Made by a program: the position numbers and the translations under genes. DNA of 64,000 nt from positions 7,420,001 to 7,484,000 of the forward strand of contig NZ_CP019724.1 in NCBI RefSeq assembly GCF_002005225.1, read 5' to 3'. A model generated the notes under the pieces. The model searched no databases and was not told where the DNA came from. It saw only the letters and a list, made by a program, of their open reading frames with translations. The DNA is from Streptomyces pactum (GTDB lineage Bacteria > Actinomycetota > Actinomycetes > Streptomycetales > Streptomycetaceae). Positions within the stretch are counted from its first letter, which is position 1, and every line of letters begins with the position of its first letter. Below, piece by piece: positions 8,227 through 16,428 of the stretch.

Positions 8227-8399
8227 ACCGCACCCTGCTCGACGAATGGGCCTACCTGCGGCCCTACACCAGCAACGCTGAACGCACCGCCGCCCTGGCA
8301 GACTTCCTGCACACCTACAACCACCACCGTTGCCACACCGCACTCGGCGGCCACCCACCCATCAGCCGCGTGAACAACGCTTCAGGTCAATACACCTAG
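8227..8399 (+). pseudogene. IS481-family transposase, 3' part (interrupted)
   Basis: Last 58 codons of the split transposase, continuing NRTLLDEWAYLRPYTSN and ending YNHHRCHTALGGHPPISRVNN.. with the conserved C-terminal pattern of integrase-core transposases. The TAG stop (8397-8399) lies beyond the element's end at 8394: it is supplied by the duplicated target CCTAGT, so the reading frame terminates only because the element landed in a CTAG site. Confidence 0.88.
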
Positions 8400-8400
8400 T
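8395..8400. repeat. Right target-site duplication of the IS481-family element
   Basis: CCTAGT, identical to 6167-6172. It contributes the TAG stop codon of the transposase gene. Confidence 0.85.
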
Positions 8401-8553
8401 GGGTGCGATGAGCGTCCTGGCAGGCTTCCGTGCCTCACTGATCAAGAAACCTCCGTGCGAGTTTGTTGAGGCCCTCTTGATATGTACATGGTCAATACGA
8501 TACTGCGGGGATGGGTGAACCGTTCCGACGGGAACGGACGTAGGGAGGAAACA

Positions 8554-10056
8554 GTGACCCTGTTGAACGACCCGCGAACGCGGCGCAGACGCCTGGGAGT
8601 CGCGGCCGCCGCCGCCGGACTCCTGTCCGCGCTGCTCACCGCCGGCCCGGCCATGGCGACCCCCGACCCGGGGGACGGTCCGGCCACGTCGAAGGAGGTG
8701 TCCAAGAGCGCGCGCGCCGAGGTGCGCGACGCCATCGAGAGTGGCGAGATACCCGGGCAGGACGAGACAGTCCACTCCGAGAACATCGAGCACCTGACCA
8801 ACATCCCCAAGGACGCGCTGTCCGGCACCAACTCGGACCTGGCCTTCCAGGGACGGTACGCCTTCGCCGGCAACTACGACGGGTTCCGCGTCTTCGACAT
8901 CAAGAACCCGAAGAAGCCGAGGACCGTCGCCCAGGTACTGTGCCCCGGCTCCCAGAACGACATCTCCGTCTCCGGCGACCTGCTGTTCCTGTCGACCGAC
9001 TCCTCGCGCAGCGACAGCAGTTGCAACAGCACCACTCGGCCCGCGACCGAGAAGTCCTCCTGGGAGGGCATGAAGGTCTTCGACATCAGCGACAAGCGCA
9101 ACCCGAAGTACGTCGCGGCCGTCGAGACCGCCTGCGGCTCGCACACCCATACGCTGGTGCCCGAGCGCAGGAACGTCTACGTCTACGTCTCCTCGTACTC
9201 ACCGAACGCCGCCTACCCCGACTGCCAGCCGCCGCACGACGGCATCTCCGTCATCAAGGTGCCGCGCAAGGCCCCCGAGCGGGCGGCGGTCGTGGACTTC
9301 CCCGTGCTGTTCCCCGGTGAGGGGCCCGACGGCGGCGGCAACCCGGGCGGGCCCACCAACCCGGGTGTCTCCAAGACCACCGGCTGCCACGACATCACCG
9401 TCCTGCCCTCCGAGGACCTCGCGGCGGGCGCCTGCATGGGCGACGGCATCTTGTTCTCCATCGAGGACCCCGAGCGTCCGAAGGTCATCGACCGGATCCA
9501 GGACAACGTCAACTTCGCGTTCTGGCACTCGGCGACCTTCGACCAGGACGCCGACAAGGTCGTCTTCACCGACGAACTGGGCGGCGGCGGAGCCGCCACC
9601 TGCAACGCGGAGATCGGCCCGCACCGCGGCGCCGACGGCATCTACGACATCGTCGGCAGGGGCGACCACCGCGAACTGGTCTTCCGCAGCTACTACAAGA
9701 TCCCGCGCCACCAGGCGGACACCGAGAACTGCGTCGCCCACAACGGCTCGCTCATCCCGGTCAAGGGCCGCGACATCATGGTCCAGGCCTGGTACCAGGG
9801 CGGCGTCTCCGTCTGGGAGTTCACCGACTCCGAGCGGCCGAGGGAGATCGCCTACTTCGAGCGGGGCCCGCTGACCACGGACAACATCACCACCGGCGGT
9901 TCCTGGTCCGCGTACTACTACAACGGCTACATCTACTCGAACGACATCGCCAAGGGCTTCGACGTCCTCAAGCTCAATGACCGGCGCACCGACCCGGCCA
10001 AGCGGGTCCACCTGCGCGAACTCAACGCGCAGACGCAGCCGGACTACTTCGACTGA
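8554..10056 (+). CDS. Secreted LVIVD-repeat (beta-propeller-like) protein
   Basis: Exported 500-aa protein. A basic N-terminus (RTRRRRLG) and alanine-rich hydrophobic core end in an AMA cleavage region near residue 38. The mature part has LVIVD-type repeats, for example YAFAGNYDGFRVFDIKNPKKPRTV, WEGMKVFDISDKRNPKYV and a late copy with SVWEFTDSERPREIAYF; such repeats are thought to form extracellular beta-propellers. The start is the GTG at 8554 after GGGAGGAAAC. Conserved histidines (CGSHTHTL, TGCHDI) could bind metal. It overlaps the convergent TetR gene by 13 bases. The inserted IS elements lie 160 bases upstream, so its promoter may be partly displaced. Confidence 0.82.
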   Translation: MTLLNDPRTRRRRLGVAAAAAGLLSALLTAGPAMATPDPGDGPATSKEVSKSARAEVRDAIESGEIPGQDETVHSENIEHLTNIPKDALSGTNSDLAFQGRYAFAGNYDGFRVFDIKNPKKPRTVAQVLCPGSQNDISVSGDLLFLSTDSSRSDSSCNSTTRPATEKSSWEGMKVFDISDKRNPKYVAAVETACGSHTHTLVPERRNVYVYVSSYSPNAAYPDCQPPHDGISVIKVPRKAPERAAVVDFPVLFPGEGPDGGGNPGGPTNPGVSKTTGCHDITVLPSEDLAAGACMGDGILFSIEDPERPKVIDRIQDNVNFAFWHSATFDQDADKVVFTDELGGGGAATCNAEIGPHRGADGIYDIVGRGDHRELVFRSYYKIPRHQADTENCVAHNGSLIPVKGRDIMVQAWYQGGVSVWEFTDSERPREIAYFERGPLTTDNITTGGSWSAYYYNGYIYSNDIAKGFDVLKLNDRRTDPAKRVHLRELNAQTQPDYFD

Positions 10057-10754
10057 GCCGTCCGGCCGGTCCGATCCGTCGGGGCCGGCCGACCGGGCAC
10101 TCCGGTCGAGAAGAACCGTGACAGATCCGTGTCGCACCTCGTCCCGTCGGGCGTCTCGGCGTCCGGCGGGACGCCCCGTTCCCACTCCAGTCGGTAGCGC
10201 TCGAACAACTCGGCGCGCAGCAGCGGCACGGGCATCGGCGCCCCCGGCATCAGGGCGGCGAAGACGGCGCCCATCAGCAGCGCGCGCAGCATCGGGTAGT
10301 CCCGGTCGACGTCCTGCGAGCCGTGCCGGGCCACGGTGTCGCGCAGCAGCTCCGCGAGCCGTCGCTGCTCCGGGCAGGGCACGAAACCCACCTCGGCCTG
10401 GAGCAGGCCCGCCATGTGCTGGCGCATGAGAACCGGCCGGTCCCGGGCGAGGCCCAGGATCGCGTCGATGGCCCGCGCCATCCGCTCCGGCCCCTCGGAA
10501 GTGTGCGGCTCCCGCTCCAGCGCCTCCTCCAGCGTGCGGTGCATCAGCCGGTGCACGGCGGACTGCACCAGTTGGCGCTTGCCGGGGAAGTAGTACGAGA
10601 CCAGACCGCGCGCCGAGCCCGCCCGGTCGGCGATGTCGCCCAGCGTCGTCGCGTCGTACCCGCGCTCACCCACCAGCTCCACCGCGGACTGCAGGAGGCG
10701 CTCCTTCGAACGCTTCCGCAACTCTTCATTGACCGAGGCGCTGCGCGGGGACAT
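10044..10754 (-). CDS. TetR-family transcriptional regulator
   Basis: Ligand-responsive dimeric repressor of 236 aa. The N-terminal helix-turn-helix reads LLQSAVELVGERGYDATTLGDIADRAGSARGLVSYYFPGKRQL (residues ~22-66); the rest is the variable ligand domain. The start is the ATG at 10754 with AGGAG seven bases upstream, so the 48 earlier in-frame residues are excluded. A 21-bp imperfect palindrome at 10768-10788 spans the presumed promoter and ribosome-site region and is a good candidate for autoregulation. The convergent LVIVD gene overlaps its 3' end by 13 bases; no divergent partner is adjacent except the HAD hydrolase upstream on the same strand. Confidence 0.9.
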   Translation of the reverse strand: MSPRSASVNEELRKRSKERLLQSAVELVGERGYDATTLGDIADRAGSARGLVSYYFPGKRQLVQSAVHRLMHRTLEEALEREPHTSEGPERMARAIDAILGLARDRPVLMRQHMAGLLQAEVGFVPCPEQRRLAELLRDTVARHGSQDVDRDYPMLRALLMGAVFAALMPGAPMPVPLLRAELFERYRLEWERGVPPDAETPDGTRCDTDLSRFFSTGVPGRPAPTDRTGRTAQSK

Positions 10755-10767
10755 GCTGTACTCCTGC

Positions 10768-10788
10768 GTTGACTGGCCGACAGCCAAC
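10768..10788 (-). promoter_or_regulatory. Probable autoregulatory operator of the TetR gene
   Basis: GTTGACTG and CAGCCAAC form an inverted repeat with one mismatch and a five-base spacer, centred ~24 bases upstream of the TetR start codon. Confidence 0.55.
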
Positions 10789-10937
10789 CATACTCGGCGC
10801 AGACGGACGGGCCCAGCGGGCCAGGTCCGGTCACCGTCTGCCTCGGGCGACACGGGGGATCGTCTGAGGCGGGCGGACGCCCGGCTGCCCCGGGCCACGT
10901 GCCCGGCCCGCGCGGGCGTTCCCCGCGCGGGGTGCCG

Positions 10938-11627
10938 TCAGCGCACCAGATCCAGCACCGGCCGCAGTCCGGCCGGCCGCTCGGTCACCGGGAGATGGTC
11001 CACGAAGTGCACCGCGCACCCGAGGGCCGCCGCACCGCCGTCCGCCCGCCGGTCGTCACCGACCATCAGCGTCCTGCCCGGTTCGGCGCCGAGCGCCGCG
11101 CAGGCGGTCGCGAACAGCCGCGGGTCGGGTTTGCGGATGCCGTGCTCGTACGACAGGACGTAGGTGTCCACATACCGGTCGAGGCCGTGCGCGCGGAAGA
11201 CCGGGCGCAGGTCCCAGCCGATGTTGCTGACCACGCCCACGGCGATCCCGTGCCCGCGCAGCGCGCCCAGCACCTCGGCGGCGTCGGGGTACGGGCGCCA
11301 CGCGACCGGTGCCATGTGCCGGTCGTACAGCGCGTCGTGCAGCCCCGGGCCGGGCAGCGGCACCTGCCGGGAGAGCCCGGTGTACGCGGCCCGGTGCAGC
11401 TCGGGGCTCTGGTCGCGGGTCTCCCACACCTCGGCGAGTTCCTCGGGCACCCGCAGCGGATTCGCGCCGCCCGGCAGCGCCCCCGCCGCCTCCAGCGCCC
11501 GGGCCGTCTCGGCCAGCTCCGGGCCGGGGAGGGCCAGTCCGGCACCGGCGAGCGCCGCGCGCAGCCAGGCGTCGGCGGATTCGACGCGGAAGAGGGTCCC
11601 GGAGAAGTCGAACAGGACGGCGGCCAT
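10938..11627 (-). CDS. HAD-superfamily hydrolase
   Basis: Phosphatase or dehalogenase-like enzyme of 229 aa. Motif I is VLFDFSGTLF near residue 4; the position two after the nucleophile Asp is Ser rather than the acid/base Asp usual in phosphatases, so activity may deviate. Motif II lies in VGVVSNIGWD, motif III (Lys) in EHGIRKPDPRLF and motif IV in LMVGDDRRADGGAA. An alpha-helical cap is inserted between motifs I and II. The substrate is unknown. The gene sits just downstream of a decayed gene on the same strand. Confidence 0.85.
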   Translation of the reverse strand: MAAVLFDFSGTLFRVESADAWLRAALAGAGLALPGPELAETARALEAAGALPGGANPLRVPEELAEVWETRDQSPELHRAAYTGLSRQVPLPGPGLHDALYDRHMAPVAWRPYPDAAEVLGALRGHGIAVGVVSNIGWDLRPVFRAHGLDRYVDTYVLSYEHGIRKPDPRLFATACAALGAEPGRTLMVGDDRRADGGAAALGCAVHFVDHLPVTERPAGLRPVLDLVR

Positions 11628-11636
11628 GGGCCGATC

Positions 11637-12187
11637 CTACGAGGCGGTGTTCCACTCCGGGGCAGATCCCGGCCGCGGAGGACGCAGGCGAAGTCCTGCT
11701 CGCGGACGACGGAGCACGCCCCGCAGGACGGGCAGCGCCAGTAGGCGACTTCGTGGGTGAAGCGGCCGGGGCGGGGCAGGCCGGCCCGGTCCGGGGCATG
11801 GGCGACCGGGCCCCACGGGACGAGGTCGGGGCGGTAGCCGGTGGAGTGGTTGCCGAGCTAGGTGACCGTCCACGTCCCGGCCACGCGGTCGAAGGCGATC
11901 CCGCCCGCGCCCAGCACGTTCCGGCCGCCCGCGCCCAGCACGTTCCGGCCGCCGGCGCACGCCACGTGCTCGCCGCGGCGCGGAGCGAGCCGCAGCGGAC
12001 CGTCGAGGCCGACGACGCGGGTGAACGGCTCCGCGCCCGCCGCCGGGCCCCGATCCGTCACCCAGGTCCCGACGTCGGCGGCCGAGCGGATCGAACGGCC
12101 CTCCGTGCCGGACCGGGCGGCAGCCCGCAGCTCGGGCGGGCCCACGTAGCCGCAGACGGACCGCAGGCCGTGCGCCGGCGTGGTCAC
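11637..12187 (-). pseudogene. Decayed small zinc-ribbon protein gene
   Basis: The frame opens with GTG at 12187 in a GTGA overlap with the PAP2 gene and reads coherently (HGLRSVCGYVGPPELRAAAR.., AGGIAFDRVAGTWTVT) until TAG at 11860-11858. The same frame then continues with homologous-looking sequence (LGNHSTGYRPDL, THEVAYWRCPSCGACSVVREQDFAC). Near the 3' end a missing C in a C-run shifts the frame; restoring it gives LPPEWNTAS and the stop at 11637. The second CxxC appears as CVLR, with one cysteine lost. A nonsense codon, a one-base deletion and a lost metal ligand all point to decay. An 18-bp in-frame duplication (CAGGRNVLGAGGRNVLGAGG) is also present. Sequencing error could explain the C-run but not all three. 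Confidence 0.75.
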
Positions 12188-12858
12188 GGGTGCCGACGCC
12201 GGTGGACCAGCACCGCGACGGCCACGACCAGGGAGCCCAGGAGCCAGCCGCCGACGACGTCGGTGGCCCAGTGGACGCCGAGCCACACCCGCGTCACGCC
12301 GACTCCGGCCACGGAGACCACCGCCACGGCCAGGGCTGCCAGGCGTGCGGCGCGGGCGGCGCCGTAGTAGTGCAGGAGCCAGACCAGCAGGCCGCACACG
12401 AACGTCGCGGTCATGGCGTGGCCGGAGGGGAAGGCCGCGTAGTGCGCGGAGTCCACGGGATCGGGCCAGACCGGGCGGGCGCGGTCCACCGCCGCCTTCA
12501 GCGCCTGCTGCGACAGGCTGCCCAGCAGACACGTCACCCCCAGCCACACGGCCGTCCAGCGGTCGTCCCCGCGCCGGAACCACAGCCACACCACCACCGC
12601 CGCGCACAGCAGCCGCATCGTCCACGTGTCCCAGACCCAGTCGGTGAGGATCCGCATGGCGTGCGTGATGCCCGGTTCGTCGACCGCCCAGCGGTGCGTC
12701 GTGCCGGCGATGTCGTCGTCCAGGCCGGTCAACGGGCGCCACTCCACGGCGACCAGGGAGAGCAGCAGCGCGGAGCACAGGGCCAGCGCCCAGGTGACGC
12801 GGAGGGCGGTGCGGGGCTGCGGCGGACGGGGCGGGGAGTCGACGGGCGGCGTCTGCAT
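12184..12858 (-). CDS. PAP2-family membrane phosphatase
   Basis: Integral membrane lipid phosphatase of 224 aa, probably dephosphorylating lipid phosphates or undecaprenyl pyrophosphate at the outer face. The three family motifs are present: KAAVDRARP (residues ~119-127), FPSGHAMT (~142) and the final TRVWLGVHWATDV with the catalytic histidine. Five to six hydrophobic segments are visible. Its TGA overlaps the GTG of the decayed gene downstream, indicating former translational coupling. Confidence 0.9.
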   Translation of the reverse strand: MQTPPVDSPPRPPQPRTALRVTWALALCSALLLSLVAVEWRPLTGLDDDIAGTTHRWAVDEPGITHAMRILTDWVWDTWTMRLLCAAVVVWLWFRRGDDRWTAVWLGVTCLLGSLSQQALKAAVDRARPVWPDPVDSAHYAAFPSGHAMTATFVCGLLVWLLHYYGAARAARLAALAVAVVSVAGVGVTRVWLGVHWATDVVGGWLLGSLVVAVAVLVHRRRHP

Positions 12859-12960
12859 CCTGCGATACTCGCCGACCCGGGGGGTCCGGGGCCAATTCGC
12901 GGGCCGGCCTCCGGGCAGGCACCCGGGGGCCGGTCCCGGGGGCGGGAGCGCGGCGAGGGA

Positions 12961-13896
12961 CTACCCCAGCGCCCGCAGGCCCGGCACGAAGGCCACCAGC
13001 ACCGGCACCACCGGTACCAGCGCGGCCGCCGCCGTCAACCGCAGCCGCCGGGCCGCCGACAGCCGGTTCGGCGGCGTGAGCAAGCGGTGTACGCGCTGCG
13101 GGACCTGGGCCTGCGTGGTGGGGCACGGGCCGAACACGCCCCGGTCCTCGTTGAGTTCGACCAGTGCCAGAGCGGTCGTCAGCCGGCCGAAGCGGCGGGA
13201 GGCCACGTCGTCGGCGGCCAGTTCGACCAGGCGGTGCATCTCGTCGCGGAACGCCGCGAACACCGGAACCTGCGGGAACCCGTCCGCCAGCGCGGCCGAG
13301 CAGTGCAGCAGCCAGTCGTGCCGCGCCTGCGCGTGGCCCTTCTCGTGGGCCAGGACCGCGTCCAGTCGCCGGCCCTCGAGGCGCCGCAACGCGGCGGTGG
13401 TGACGACCAGTTGCGGGGAAGCGCCCGGCAGCCACCAGGCGTCGGGCCGCTCACCCTCCAGGACGACGAGCGGGTCCGAGCCGGGCACCTCGCCGGGCAG
13501 CACCGGTGCACGCAGCAGGAGTTCGGCCCGGCGCCGGCGACGCCGGGCCCTGGCCCGTACGACCTCCCGCGCCAGCATCGCGGCGCTCCACAGCCCCCCG
13601 CAGGCCAGCGTGACGGCGGTGGTGTCCGCCCACAGGCCGGAGGTGCCGAGCGCGTAGGCCTCGACCACCGGGCCCGGCGCCGTCGCGAAGACGTGCCCGC
13701 CCACCGCGTGCCAGGCGGCCGCCGCGCTGAACGTCATCGACAGCGCGCAGCACACGAGGACGGCCGCCACCACGCACTGCCAGACCCACAGCGCGACCAC
13801 CGGTTCCCGGTCCGGCCAGTCCGCCCGGGCGAGCAGCCTGGGGGCGAGCACGGCGGCCACAGCGGCGAGCAGCAACAGTGCCGCGGGGAGAATCAT
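12961..13896 (-). CDS. M56-family membrane metallopeptidase
   Basis: BlaR1/MecR1-like zinc peptidase of 311 aa. Three or four transmembrane segments precede a cytoplasmic catalytic region with HEKGH in LDAVLAHEKGHAQARHDW (residues ~182-199) and a downstream acidic ELAADDVA that supplies the third zinc ligand. There is no penicillin-binding sensor domain, so the signal is unknown. M56 genes in actinomycetes often follow a BlaI/CopY-type repressor gene, and none is present here; the upstream neighbour is a DUF5134 gene. Confidence 0.88.
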   Translation of the reverse strand: MILPAALLLLAAVAAVLAPRLLARADWPDREPVVALWVWQCVVAAVLVCCALSMTFSAAAAWHAVGGHVFATAPGPVVEAYALGTSGLWADTTAVTLACGGLWSAAMLAREVVRARARRRRRRAELLLRAPVLPGEVPGSDPLVVLEGERPDAWWLPGASPQLVVTTAALRRLEGRRLDAVLAHEKGHAQARHDWLLHCSAALADGFPQVPVFAAFRDEMHRLVELAADDVASRRFGRLTTALALVELNEDRGVFGPCPTTQAQVPQRVHRLLTPPNRLSAARRLRLTAAAALVPVVPVLVAFVPGLRALG

Positions 13897-14003
13897 GGGG
13901 GCAGCCTATGAGCGTCGCGCCGCCGGCGGTGCGGCCCGCCGTCCGAAGTGACGCAGGCAACGGTTGCGTACGGGGTTTGCCGGGTAGGTGCGGCACTCGG
14001 GTG

Positions 14004-14552
14004 TCACATGGTCAGCAGCATGGTCAGCATCGCGATCCCCATGGAGAGCCGGCACGCCCGCGTCAGCTCCGGACGGTCGCCCCATCCGGCCGCCGGGCCG
14101 CCCCCGGTCACGGCGACGACCGGTATCAGACGTACGCCGGTCAGCAGCACATAGCCGGTGAAGTAGAGCAGCAACGCCCCGGTCAGCAGGGGTGTTCCGG
14201 AGCTGCCGTGACCGTGGGCGCGGGCGGGGGAGCCGGCCATCACCACCGCCATGTGGACCATGGCCGCGGTCCCGACGAGATGGTGCAGATGGTGACGCCC
14301 CGACCGGGCCGCCCACAGGGCGCGCAGTCCGGCGGCGCCGAACACCACCGCGTAGCCGGGCCAGGCCCATCCCGGCGGGGTGAACACCGCCGCGGGCACG
14401 GCCATGGCGGCCATGCCGAACCCCATGAAGGCCTCGCCGCCCGCGGCGCGGCGCTGCTCCTCGACACTGCTGCGCATGCGCAGCAGGCAGTAGGCACCGG
14501 TCGCCGCGCAGAGCGCGACCAGCAGCCAGCCGGACGAGGCCGGTCCGTGCAC
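14004..14552 (-). CDS. DUF5134 membrane protein
   Basis: Integral membrane protein of 182 aa with five or six hydrophobic helices and several histidines near membrane borders (SGRHHLHHLVGTAAMVHMAVV, AHGHGSSG). The pattern matches DUF5134, an uncharacterised actinobacterial family. The start is the GTG at 14552 with GGAGG five bases upstream. It precedes the M56 peptidase on the same strand, 107 bases apart, so the two may share a transcript. Histidine clusters in a membrane protein would fit metal binding, but this is inference. Confidence 0.78.
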   Translation of the reverse strand: MHGPASSGWLLVALCAATGAYCLLRMRSSVEEQRRAAGGEAFMGFGMAAMAVPAAVFTPPGWAWPGYAVVFGAAGLRALWAARSGRHHLHHLVGTAAMVHMAVVMAGSPARAHGHGSSGTPLLTGALLLYFTGYVLLTGVRLIPVVAVTGGGPAAGWGDRPELTRACRLSMGIAMLTMLLTM

Positions 14553-14700
14553 GGGTGCCTCCCCGCTCGGTGCTCGACGGTCGGTCAAGAACTGCCCGGA
14601 CCGTGCGGCGCGCACGCGAGCGCGAGGATGTACACGGGGGGTGTTGGGGGAGCGCGGGGCATCGTCGCCGGTGGGCGACCGGCGACGCCTGGACCTTTCC

Positions 14701-14712
14701 TTTACTGGTAAA
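14701..14712 (+). promoter_or_regulatory. Candidate MarR-type operator before the FUSC-marR operon
   Basis: TTTACTGGTAAA is an inverted repeat (TTTAC-TG-GTAAA) in an unusually AT-rich block 22 bases before the FUSC start. The second gene of the operon encodes a MarR protein, which would fit feedback repression. Confidence 0.5.
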
Positions 14713-14733
14713 ACACCTGTTAAGCTTCATCGT

Positions 14734-16428
14734 ATGAGCAGTGCGACCCCCACCTCCGGCACCTCTTCGGGCCGACGTCTGTCCCTCACCGGCGTGCTGC
14801 GCCTGCGCCGGCCCTCCGAGATCTGGTTCAAGCCCGCCCTGAGCTCGGTCGCCGCCGTCGCCCCGCCCAACCTGATCCTGCTGGCACTCGGCCGGCTCGA
14901 CCTGGCGATGTACACCATGGCCGGCTCCCTGTGCGCGCTCTACGCCCACAACCGCCCCTACGCCGCCCGGGCCCGCACCCTGGCCCGGGTGGTGCTCGGC
15001 ATGCTCGGCGGCGTAGCCGTCGCCCTGGTCACCGCCTCGCTCACGCGGAACGCCGTCGTCCTCGTCACCGTCGGCGCCCTGCTCGCCGCCGCGCAGAAGG
15101 CGCTCTGCGACGCCACCCGCGTCGGCCCGCCGGGCAACGTGGTCCTGACCTTCATCAGCTCCGCCGCCCTGTTCGCACCCCAGACCCTCGGCCAGGTCCC
15201 CTCTCACCTGGCACTGGGCGCCGCCGCGGGAGCCTGGGCCTGGCTCGTCGGCATGGCGCCCGCCCTGGTCCGCCCGCACGGCCCGGAACGCCGCGCCACC
15301 GCCCAGGCCCTGAACGCCGCGGCCGCGTACGCCGACACCCGCGGCACCGGGGACGGCCACCCGGCCGCCCGCGCCGCCGGGTACGCCGCCGTGCAGGCCG
15401 CCTGGCAGACGCTGCTGTCCCTCCCCGCGACGGGCACCCGCGCCACCACCCGGCACGCCCTGGAGCGCCTCGTCGTCCGCGCCGAGGTCGCGCTCGCCGC
15501 GCCCGCCGACACGGACCCGGAGCGGCTGCGCGCCTGGGCCCGCGCCCTGCGCGGCACCGGCCGGATCCCTCGCGCCGGCGACACGCCGGGCGCCACCGAC
15601 GAACTCCTCGGCGTGGACGCCGAGCTCGCCGCCCGCCCCACGCCCCTGTGGCGGCGGCTCGGCCCGCTGGCCCCGATCGCCGCCCGCACCGCCCTCGGCT
15701 GCGCCCTGGCCGGCTACGCCTCCCTCGCCCTGGGTATCGGCCGCCCCTACTGGGCCCTGGTCACCGCCGCCGCGCTCTACCAGGCCAACATGGCCCTGAC
15801 CTGGAGCCGCGCCGTCCAGCGCGTCGTCGGCAACGTCGCCGGGGTGCTGCTGTTCGCCGCCATCGCCCCGCTGGCCCACTTCGGGCAGGCGCTCCTCGTG
15901 CTGTTCTGCCTCGCCCTCAACTTCGGTGCCGAGGCGCTCATCACCCGCAACTACTGGCTCGGCAGCGTCTGCGTGACCCCGATGGCGCTGCTCATCACCG
16001 AGTTCGCCGGGTACCAGGCACCCGGCGAGCTGATCACCGAGCGGGTGGCCGACACCCTGGTCGGCGCCCTGGCCGGCTTCCTGGCCGCCGTCGCCGTCAC
16101 CAACCGGCGCGCCGGGAGCCGCGTCGGGCAGGCGGTGACCGCCGCCGACCGCGCCCGCGAACACGCCGCCCGTCTCCTGGCGGAGCCCGACCCCGCCCCC
16201 GGCGCCCTGGAGGCCGCCCGCCGGCAACTGGCCGCCGCGCTCGCCGACCTGCGCGCCACCGTCGACGCGGCGGCCGGCGAATGGTGGGGGCGCGCCCTGC
16301 CCCAGGAGAGGGTCGTACTCGCCGAACAGTCCGGACACCGTACGCTCGCCGCAACGGTGCGACGCCAGGCAGCGCGTCCGGACCGGGACACGGGCACGAG
16401 CACGAGAACGGAGGACGTACGGCCATGA
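14734..16428 (+). CDS. FUSC-family membrane protein (putative efflux)
   Basis: Inner-membrane protein of 564 aa of the fusaric-acid-resistance/aromatic-acid exporter type. Two hydrophobic blocks of about six helices each (residues ~25-190 and ~310-460) are separated and followed by helical cytoplasmic regions, the usual FUSC plan. The second block includes ALGIGRPYWALVTAAALYQANMALTW. The ATG at 14734 is the start. Its TGA overlaps the ATG of the downstream marR-like gene (ATGA), so the two are co-translated. The substrate may be an aromatic acid or an antibiotic; the MarR partner supports a detoxification role. Confidence 0.85.
   Translation: MSSATPTSGTSSGRRLSLTGVLRLRRPSEIWFKPALSSVAAVAPPNLILLALGRLDLAMYTMAGSLCALYAHNRPYAARARTLARVVLGMLGGVAVALVTASLTRNAVVLVTVGALLAAAQKALCDATRVGPPGNVVLTFISSAALFAPQTLGQVPSHLALGAAAGAWAWLVGMAPALVRPHGPERRATAQALNAAAAYADTRGTGDGHPAARAAGYAAVQAAWQTLLSLPATGTRATTRHALERLVVRAEVALAAPADTDPERLRAWARALRGTGRIPRAGDTPGATDELLGVDAELAARPTPLWRRLGPLAPIAARTALGCALAGYASLALGIGRPYWALVTAAALYQANMALTWSRAVQRVVGNVAGVLLFAAIAPLAHFGQALLVLFCLALNFGAEALITRNYWLGSVCVTPMALLITEFAGYQAPGELITERVADTLVGALAGFLAAVAVTNRRAGSRVGQAVTAADRAREHAARLLAEPDPAPGALEAARRQLAAALADLRATVDAAAGEWWGRALPQERVVLAEQSGHRTLAATVRRQAARPDRDTGTSTRTEDVRP

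Larger units (their letters stand above)
6173..8394 (+). mobile_element. IS481-family insertion sequence, interrupted by an IS630-family element
   Basis: The element runs from TGTATTGA at 6173 to TCAATACA ending at 8394. Its outer ~26 bases form imperfect inverted repeats, and it is flanked by CCTAGT direct repeats. Subtracting the nested IS630 copy and its TA duplication leaves about 1,052 bp, the expected size for the family. It encodes one DDE transposase, now split. The insertion separates the DUF305 and LVIVD genes, which otherwise would be ~210 bp apart and divergent. Confidence 0.9.

Noticed and set aside
8401..8553. Possible remnant of another IS element beside the IS481 insertion
   Set aside because: No inverted repeats or transposase residues are visible. 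It is more simply the original promoter region of the LVIVD gene.
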